Of a stretch of DNA of 64,000 nucleotides, positions 57,487 to 64,000 are shown piece after piece. This stretch comes from Symsagittifera roscoffensis (lineage: Eukaryota; Xenacoelomorpha; Acoela; Convolutidae). Under the pieces are notes generated by a model, which saw only the letters and a list, made by a program, of their open reading frames with translations, ran no database searches and was not told the DNA's origin. The position numbers were made by a program, and so were the translations under genes. Position 1 is the stretch's first letter. The number at the start of each line of letters is the position of its first letter. Location of the stretch: contig NC_087066.1 in NCBI RefSeq assembly GCF_963678635.1, positions 26,751,453 through 26,815,452 on the forward strand. Direction: 5' to 3'.

Positions 57487-58581
57487 AAATGAACTACGGA
57501 GAAGAAACACTGGCTGCCATCACACGCTGAAACTTTTGCTCAAACTCAAGTCAAACAGAAAAAATACTCAAGTCAAACCTGTACCAATGTATTGGAGGAG
57601 ACGAGGCGCAACGAATTTTCAAAGCCAGGAAACTAGGAGTGGATATCAAAACGGTACGGTATCCTTGTGTGTTGGACTACATTGAACCCTTTTTTAAACG
57701 CAGACGGAATGTGACGCACGAAAGGGTTTGTTCTATGGACGCAAACAACGAGAACATGAAACATTCAAAAAGATCGATGCGGAGCTCAGCGCGTTGGTGG
57801 GACGGTGCGACTTCACAGATGCGGCGGAGAATGTGCGAGAAATATTCATAAAAAATTCGAAAGAGTCGGACTGCCAGTGGGGTTTATCGCGTTCAACAAA
57901 AGGCAAGAGGAAGTTTATTGGGTTGTTTCATCTTATGAACGGGGGGATAGAGCATACAAATCGTACACGGGAAAGCCAGCGGCATCAGCGCCATACAACA
58001 ACATCAAACAGGAACCTGTGGGGAACATCTGACGGGGAACACGATGTTTCCGAAACCGAGGGCGCGGCGGACGCGGAAACGTACCAGGGGGGTCAAATCT
58101 TAGGAAGTGCTATAAGTGCGATGCTCCCAACTTTAACGTTGGAAAATATAAATGTTTGCCCAACAAAAATGCCAGCTATAATGCACGCCGGAAATTTGGA
58201 CACTTCGAAAGGACATGCCGAGGGACACGTCGTGGAACTAACAATTGGAGAGGAGGAGGACGCGTGGGAATGGTGCAGGAAGAGCAGGAACACCACCGGA
58301 GCAAGCAGAGTATGGAGAGTAATAATAAGAAACAACCAGTGGGATGGGTGAATCAAGAGGCGGAAGGAGAATTTGAGTCATCCAATGGATCCATTGAAAA
58401 TATGGTGATGGCGATAAAGCGTAAGCGTAGAGAAATCAAATACAAAATCCGAAATGCAAGAATTCTGGCCAATGTGTGTGGTAAAAGCATGTTGTTGTGG
58501 GTCGACAGTGGCTCCCCGATAACTATCTTTAGTTCGCAAGAAATGACACACGGGCCATGGGGAGAGCGAATTTTTATCTAA
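57487..58581 (+). pseudogene. gag and protease remnants of the decayed element
   Basis: ATG at 57489 region begins MNYGEETLAAITR and meets a stop; later pieces (57728-58351, 58156-58581) are in other frames. They include the ETFKKIDAELSALVGRCDF gag helix, the knuckle remnant and the DSG protease box at about 58500-58530. Several frameshifts. Confidence 0.65.
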
Positions 58582-58819
58582 TCCCATGAAGGGTCTAATT
58601 TTTGGATAACAACAACAAGCGCATACATATTCTTGGAAAGGCTGAAGTGATTATCGAACTCAACGGGTGGGTCACTCAGCGGAAGACTCGGTCATTGCAG
58701 GAAATCATCAATCAATCCTGGGGCAGGACTTGATTGGTTCACTGGGGCTGGAGTTGGTCCAGATGGACCACGTGATGTCAGTGATGGAGTACAACACAAA
58801 TGCCGGATAAGAGCTTGAG

Positions 58820-59788
58820 TTGGATGAGTGGCAATCATTCTTCTTTAAGTTGTTTCCAAAAATAATTACAAGAATAGGGTACATACGCAATGCCAAGGTA
58901 CGGGAAGATTTCTTTGACATACTAAAACCAGTACAACAAAAAATGCGGAGAGTGCCCATTTGTCTACAGGATAAAATGGATAAGGAAATAACACGTCTCA
59001 TTCAGGAGGGACAAATAACGAACTCGAAGAGTGTTCGGACAAACATTTCGTGTCCCCAATTATAATCAAGAAGAAGACCAAAGTATAAAATTGGGGTTCA
59101 AATCAAGAGAATTCAACTAACAGATACGCAAAAACAAGTACCAAATGCCAAATATAGAAGAGTTAATGGATGGATTAAGTCAGATAGTTGCAAAAAAAAC
59201 GGGGAAGTCTATTTTACAACTCTTGACTTAACGTACGCATACGGGCAAGTGGCTTTCGAAACAAAAAGAAGTAAACAAAGTAACTTCTCATTAGTGAGAG
59301 GAGAATCCACCAGTACCTATCACTTTTAAAATGGATTTTTTGCTTTAACAACGATGCCCGTTGACTTTCAAAGAGTCATGGATACTTTAACTAAGGATTT
59401 CCTTCAAGCACACATATTAATCGATGACAATTGAATAGTTTCAAAAGGAACCAAAATTGAGCACATTTCGTTAGTAGAAAAAACGCTCAAGAAAATCAAC
59501 GTGGCAAACGCGTCATTGAAGCTCCGAAAGTTCCAACTCGCAAAATCAAGTTGTCAATGGCTAGGACACCATATAAGCAACAACGGAGTTACCCCATTGA
59601 TCCGAAAAACGAAAGCGATAGACGAATGGAATGCGGCGCAAACTAGACGAGAGCTAAAATCGTTGCTGGATTCTCTGCACACTTTACAGGATTTCTTACC
59701 AAACCTTGCAGAACTGAGCACACCGTTAAGACCACTCCTAAACCAAAATAATGGACTTATCAATGCAAAACGGCGTTCTACTACCTAA
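58820..59788 (+). pseudogene. Reverse transcriptase remnants of the decayed element
   Basis: Pieces at 58920-59065 (RRVPICLQDKMDKEITRLIQ), 59205-59440 and 59501-59788 (SSCQWLGHHISNNGVTPL, the FLGH-type segment). At least three frame changes and a stop within the catalytic loop make it non-functional. Confidence 0.75.
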
Positions 59789-59799
59789 AGCGGTTGATG

Positions 59800-60217
59800 G
59801 CAAGCATAACTGAACTTAAACAATTCGATATACACAGTGAAACACCTGTCGTGTGCGAGGCAACGTTAGAACAGCACAGCCAAGAGGGATGGCAACTCAT
59901 ATCATTTGCATCTAGATATCTCAATCCCGCAAAACGTAAATAGTCAACCAACAAGCTCGAACTATTAGCTGTTGTATGGGCCATCGAACCTTACAGAAAT
60001 TACCTTTACGCATGCCTTTTCTACAGTTATTTCAGATCACAAAACATTGTCTTCGCCAAAAGGAAACAAAACATTTTTCAGTAGATTAACAAGATGGTAC
60101 GACAGGCTACTACCTTATGATTTTAAGATAGAACACCGTCAAGAGTCAAAAATTGGGATTTTAGATTATCTATCAAGATACCCTTCGTCGGATGCGCCCC
60201 CTTGCAAGTCATTATGA
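59800..60217 (+). pseudogene. RNase H remnant of the decayed element
   Basis: WQLISFASRYLNPAKRK, then stop, NKLELLAVVWAIEPYRNYL, then in another frame FSTVISDHKTLSSPKGNKTF and SRLTRWYDRLLPYDFKIEH ending DYLSRYPSS. Confidence 0.75.
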
Positions 60218-61125
60218 CTTAACATTCACAGTCGCAAAAAACAAAATAATAAATGAAGCACTAAATCCGCCAAAGGAAATCATAAAAGTACGAAAAACCA
60301 AAGGACAGAGAAATTCAAGAACAGTACGCGGCAGAACCGAACGATAGAGGGAGGAAACTCATGCAATTAATTTTCTGCCAATGGACTCACGATATCGAGT
60401 GATTATGCAAATACATCAAGCAATCAAAGCCAGACCGAGGTCGTTAAGTCATGCGAGCAAAATCCAGCCAATGATGGACTAGATATTTGCACATCGCCTA
60501 ATACATGCACGAGCGGAAAACAGAAAAACAGACTTCGTTCTCAAGTGTTAAATTCAAGTTACTCAAATTCTCATCATTACAAATTTTTTTTCGATAATTC
60601 AAGTTCCAAGGATATGGCCAAAAATTTCTCAACTCTAGCACCATATTAGCCAGAAAACAGCATGGCGATTGTAAATTCTCCGACCCAGTCAGGCAACGTA
60701 ATCTCAATCTAGTTCTCAATAATCTAACTAATCGAACCACAACCCTGGGCTCGATTAGCTCTGACTCAGTTATTTAAATAATACCCCAGGACAAACTACC
60801 CCAACACGATACGGCATCAAAAAAACTCAACACGATCATTTCATCTCCATCTAAATTTCACGGCCTCTGGTAACCCCTCATAAACACAGACAGTGGATAT
60901 ATTCTTAGATACCGACGGTACGCAAAGTGTTGAGGAGAATGGATCATCCAGATGTAATTTCTCTCAAAACAGTGGAGGTTCACATCGAGAAAAACCCAAT
61001 CCTGAAGATCATCAGGGATGCAATCCGAGACAAAAAACCAACAGCGAAGGAAATCATCACAAATCTACAAATCTAAGACAGTGTTTTGGACAATATTTTG
61101 CTATATAACCAAGGAAACCAGATAT
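60218..61125 (+). other. RNase H to integrase interval of the decayed element
   Basis: Degraded. Around 60890-61110 a stretch that includes 'cagtgttttggacaatattt' probably corresponds to the integrase zinc finger, but I cannot align it securely. Confidence 0.4.
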
Positions 61126-61430
61126 AGCCAAGGGTAATCTAGAAGAAACATTTAAACCGAATGTACCTAACGAGGTAGTCCAATTGGATTTTTGGGGGCC
61201 AGTTTAAGTCGTACTAGGAAGAAAAAATACGCAATTATAGCCGTCGATGTATTTTCTCCTTGGCCCTCGGCCTCTGTTTGTGGTAGCAATTACTCAAGGA
61301 TTGTTTTGCAATTTCTGAAAAAGTGCATGGTCGCACACGGGCGTCCTTGAAAAATGCATATGGACGAAGCCTCCGGTTCTTCTATAAAAAGATACAACTT
61401 TTCTGTGAAAAGGGTCGGAACAAAAATAAA
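61126..61430 (+). pseudogene. Integrase remnant of the decayed element
   Basis: PNEVVQLDFWGPV holds the first catalytic Asp; after frame changes, KKCMVAHGRP then a stop, and KMHMDEASGSSIKR, which corresponds to the second-Asp segment (typical form D-x-A/G-S-x-F). Reading ends near 61430. Confidence 0.65.
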
Positions 61431-62019
61431 GTTTAGTTAAGTGTACGCAAACATAAACATTCAAAAGTATGTGTTTTTGAAATTCGATCCTAAAGACTGG
61501 ATGGCACTCGCAATTTCTGATATTGACTGACAAAAGATGGATTTTAGCTATTAAGAAAATTCAATTTACAGCGATTTTTAGTGCAAGTCGCTTCTATTGA
61601 AAACAAAAATTGTTCGTAGTATAATTGTCTCTGAATTCCGCTTTTTCCTAAAATTCAGTTCTCTTTTCTCGGTAGCTAAACACCACCAACCGTTTAAGCA
61701 CTTGACTTCGGACAAGTGCGTGGAATCCAAGACATCTACAAAAATCAAACTCATTAAACGGAGTGTAGGATCATAATGAAAATATTTGATGAGATGCAAC
61801 TATTTTCAATCCTTGTTTTTAAGCAGGAAATGAGTTAACGAAGGGTGGGAACTTTTTAAAAACATCAATTATTAAAAAATATCATTGGTGGATCTGACTT
61901 TTAGCAAGGAGCTGGGGTTTTTGTTCCTCAGTTTGGCGAAATATAATTCATTTTTCGTCTACAGAAGTTTAAGTTTTTCACAAGTACTAAAACAAATTCT
62001 TTTTTATCTTATTTTCCAG
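61431..62019. other. No gene seen
   Basis: AT-rich interval with unsupported opposite-strand ORFs. No LTR of the decayed element recognised. Confidence 0.45.
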
Positions 62020-62364
62020 CTTTTATTGATATAATATATTGGCATCCAAATTTTAGACACAGTCAGTCCAAACTGCGTGTCATAAAATAGTGACGAAAAG
62101 AAATTCTTGCTGGTGAAAATACTGAACTCCCGAGATAAGGTGGTATCGGCCCAATCGCTTTCTAATTCAGTGACCGTGTCAGTTGACACAAAAAAGCAGC
62201 AAAGTTGTGTTTCTCAGAGCGGGTATTTCAATAAAGCCAAAAGCATCTCCCCTCAAGCCGTCCCGGCAACTTACTTGGAATTGGAATTGTCCTCTCCCCG
62301 GACATCTCAGAATCAAAAACTGCCACAATTTATCAATAAACACCTTAACTACGAATCAATTTAA
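62020..62364 (+). CDS. Possible terminal exon(s) of an unknown gene
   Basis: A strong acceptor (ttattttccag at 62019) is followed by a 23-codon open frame (FIDIIYWHPNFRHSQSKLR) to a TAG at about 62089. From about 62092 a second frame is open for 90 codons to TAA at 62362-62364, with more balanced composition than its surroundings (KFLLVKILNSRDKVVSAQSL; later YLELELSSPRTSQNQKLP). AATAAA occurs at 62334. I recognise no family; one of the two may be real. Confidence 0.25.
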
Positions 62365-62723
62365 CTTTTTCTAAACTTCATGGTAGAAAACAAAATGAAA
62401 ACCTGATTTGAACAGCTGAGATTATCCCGATTCTGAGAGAAATTTGAAAATTTAAATTGCTTATTGAGCTTCTCATCAGTGTCAATTCTATGTACTCCGA
62501 TAAAACCAATCTAATTACTCTTTCTATTTTCGTGTGGGTTTCAGGGTGCATATACAAAACAGTTCCATGCAAAACAGTGCCATATAAAAGAGTCCAAAAC
62601 ATCAAAAAAAATTCTTAAAAAAATCCCACAGAAAACAGTCCAAAACCAATTGAATTTTCTGACCTTGATCTTTTGGCGCCGACAGAATTGACTTACACTT
62701 TGGAAAGTTAAATCAGATCAAAA

Positions 62724-62798
62724 GCAGAGACTTAATGGTATAGTGGTTAGAGCATTAGACTCAAGTTCTTAAGATCAAACAATGGAATCCCCGTCGGC
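62724..62798 (+). tRNA. tRNA-like sequence or tRNA-derived SINE remnant (Leu-CAA-like), probably not functional
   Basis: 75 bases with a good A-box-like 'tggtatagtggttagagc', an anticodon-arm-like ttaga-ctcaagt-tctta (loop triplet CAA) and a 3' strand 'ccgtcggc' that pairs only partly with 5' 'gcagag'. The B-box is degenerate ('aatggaatcccc'), and the long variable arm of tRNA-Leu is missing. Confidence 0.4.
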
Positions 62799-63061
62799 AA
62801 TTATTTTCTTTCCAATTTTCCGGAAAAAGTTTGGGTAAATTTAAAAACGGGAAAATCTAGGGTACAACAAATATAGACGGATGGGTGGGGGGGGGGGTGA
62901 AATCAACACTTTGTATGTATCCAATAACTTTCCGGTTTCAGGTCGACTCTAGCTCAATTTTGAAAAATCAAGGAAAACAGTTGATTTTCGAAAGTTTTTT
63001 TGTTTGGCAATGAGGAATGAATGTTAAAATTGAAAACAAAACAATTCTGATTGGGAACAAA

Positions 63062-63590
63062 TTAAATGTCATTCGGAGCAGACAAAAACGTTCCATCACA
63101 GAACCATTTATCTGATAACAATAGACAGTTTAACCCAGGTAACGTGGCGAACACAATAACCCGATTCTCATCTTGGGGACCAGAAGCGTGCAGAAAGAAC
63201 TGCTCTCCATCGTGAGTTTTCTGTAGAGCCAGAGGTAATTCGAAGCCAGTCAGCGAAGTTAGCTCTGCCATCTTTGGTCTTTTTTCGCGTAGAGCTCTAT
63301 TTACAGCTTGCTGATTAGCAGTATAACTAGGTAAATTGCAGCTGTTTGTGGGTTCACATCATATTGGGCTGAGAAAATTGTCTGCCGTGGTGTTACATCG
63401 GATACTGCTGCTCGATCCTTAAATGTTTTCTGAACGTAGGTTCTGAACTTACGTTTTTTGAGGTCAGTTGGATCGGGGAAGTAGCAGTGTTTTTCAGCGA
63501 TCTCAACGGAGCGTTCACGTATCCATTGTAACTACTTTGTGTGCAGCGCGAGGAAAGAGAGTTGTCTGACAGTTTTCGGTGTTTAATATA
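63062..63590 (-). pseudogene. MULE transposase fragment
   Basis: Minus strand. Upstream piece (63590 to about 63345): WIRERSVEIAEKHCYFPDPT and DVTPRQTIFSAQYDVNPQTA. After a one-base frame change near 63330 the second piece (to 63062) reads REKRPKMAELTSLTGFELPL, then FLHASGPQDENRVIVFATLP and KWFCDGTFLSAPNDI. The 'W-x-DGTF-x-x-AP' box with its first catalytic Asp is characteristic of FLYWCH-associated/MULE DDE transposases. The rest of the catalytic domain is missing. Confidence 0.8.
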
Positions 63591-64000
63591 AGCAGACCTT
63601 TCAAATTTCAGTAACTCCGAATTTTTGATAGTAAATTTGATTTCCGTCGATAGTTAGTGAATTTCGTTCTTTTGAGTTTTGCCAAGTGTTCGCAAGTGAA
63701 GCAACTTGAACAACCTGTCTCTTTTTGCATGGAATAAATAAAGGGTCCACTCTTTTGATTGCGTTAAATTTTATGTTTTGCATAATTTTGCTTTTTATGA
63801 GTGGCTGCTGCTGTTATCTAGGTTTTTCTAATTTCTCTGCGATACTACTTATGTTAGCCCGATTAGTTGTCATGAAAATGTGTTGAATCCGAGAGAATTT
63901 TTTAAATTAGTTTCTGGAACAATTATCAATTCGATCAGTAGAACTGTTTTTTGGACTATTGTGTATATGACTGTTTTGTACAGGCGCGGGGTTTCAGACA

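Larger units (their letters stand above)
57480..61430 (+). mobile_element. Decayed Ty3/gypsy retrotransposon
   Basis: Fragments of gag, protease, RT, RNase H and integrase appear in order but in changing frames with many stops. Landmarks: a double zinc-knuckle remnant (about 58110-58230, with CYKCDAP and GHFERTCR), protease VDSGSPITIF (58500), RT VYFTTLDLTYAYGQVAF (59210) and MPVDFQRVMD (59353), a broken catalytic box (LIDDN then stop, 59420), RNase H SRYLNPAKRK and TVISDHKTL (about 59910-60050), integrase VVQLDFWGP (61175) and MHMDEASGSS (61348). Double-knuckle gag suggests the Mag-like branch. No LTR pair was identified. GC content is higher than in the large element. Confidence 0.85.
62536..63997 (-). 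mobile_element. Complete non-autonomous Mutator-like (MULE) element with 9-bp target duplication
   Basis: The element spans 62545-63988. Identical nonamers GGGTTTCAG flank it (62536-62544 and 63989-63997). Ends are inverted relatives: left ggtgcatatacaaaacag, right (minus strand) cgcgcctgtacaaaacag, matching at 14 of 18, with further shared 'agtccaaaa'. Nine-base duplications are diagnostic of Mutator-like transposons. Inside are a broken minus-strand transposase and a tRNA-like sequence. Total 1,444 bases, too short for an autonomous copy. Confidence 0.88.

Overview
This is a eukaryotic, AT-rich, repeat-dense genomic window. Canonical GT-AG introns, AATAAA signals, a septin, a four-membrane-pass protein, a monocarboxylate-transporter-like fragment and an NADPH-oxidase/ferric-reductase-like gene point to an invertebrate animal. 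The compact 80-250 bp introns beside large transposon-rich gaps, and the env-bearing Ty3/gypsy element, would suit a tunicate or similarly divergent invertebrate, but the sequence alone does not settle the taxon. A 200-base run of N (55665-55864) marks an assembly gap.

Layout. 198-5343: the 3' part of a septin gene in five exons (the 5' part lies before the window), with introns full of local duplications. 5344-12960: mostly non-coding, with a 60-bp minisatellite, MITE pieces and one possible terminal exon. 12961-14162: a complete two-exon four-pass membrane protein gene ending in a PDZ-ligand-like tail. 14440-17600: a 1-kb tandemly duplicated repeat. 17606-36448: a very large (18.8 kb) LTR retrotransposon with near-identical LTRs, primer site, leader ORF and hairpins, gag, protease, RT, RNase H, integrase, a Pro-rich ORF, an env-like glycoprotein and a further unknown 3' ORF. 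36.6-38.0 and 40.65-43.0 kb: two copies of a segmental duplication; the second carries two hAT-type MITEs that the first lacks. 39.2-39.9 kb: two transporter-like exons in the wrong order. 43.9-46.8 kb: a dispersed repeat family. 46.9-48.8 kb: a 133-bp satellite whose units contain a long palindrome. 49.0-54.5 kb: a 2,759-bp tandem duplication, apparently exact, carrying the membrane exon of the ferric-reductase/NOX-like gene, whose later exons follow at 54503-55664+. 56.9-57.3 kb: another MITE. 57.5-61.4 kb: a badly decayed second Ty3/gypsy element. 62545-63988: a complete non-autonomous Mutator-like (MULE) element with a perfect 9-bp target-site duplication, a decayed transposase and an internal tRNA-like sequence.

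Most notable: the large LTR element looks young by its LTRs (two substitutions plus one rearranged hairpin block in about 400 bp), yet its coding frames carry about ten in-frame TAA codons, two TGA codons and several frame changes, with the frame staying open after each stop. That mismatch suggests a defective element mobilised in trans, C-to-U/T hypermutation, recoding, or sequence error. Its extra ORFs (28905-30080 and 32683-34491) match nothing I recognise.
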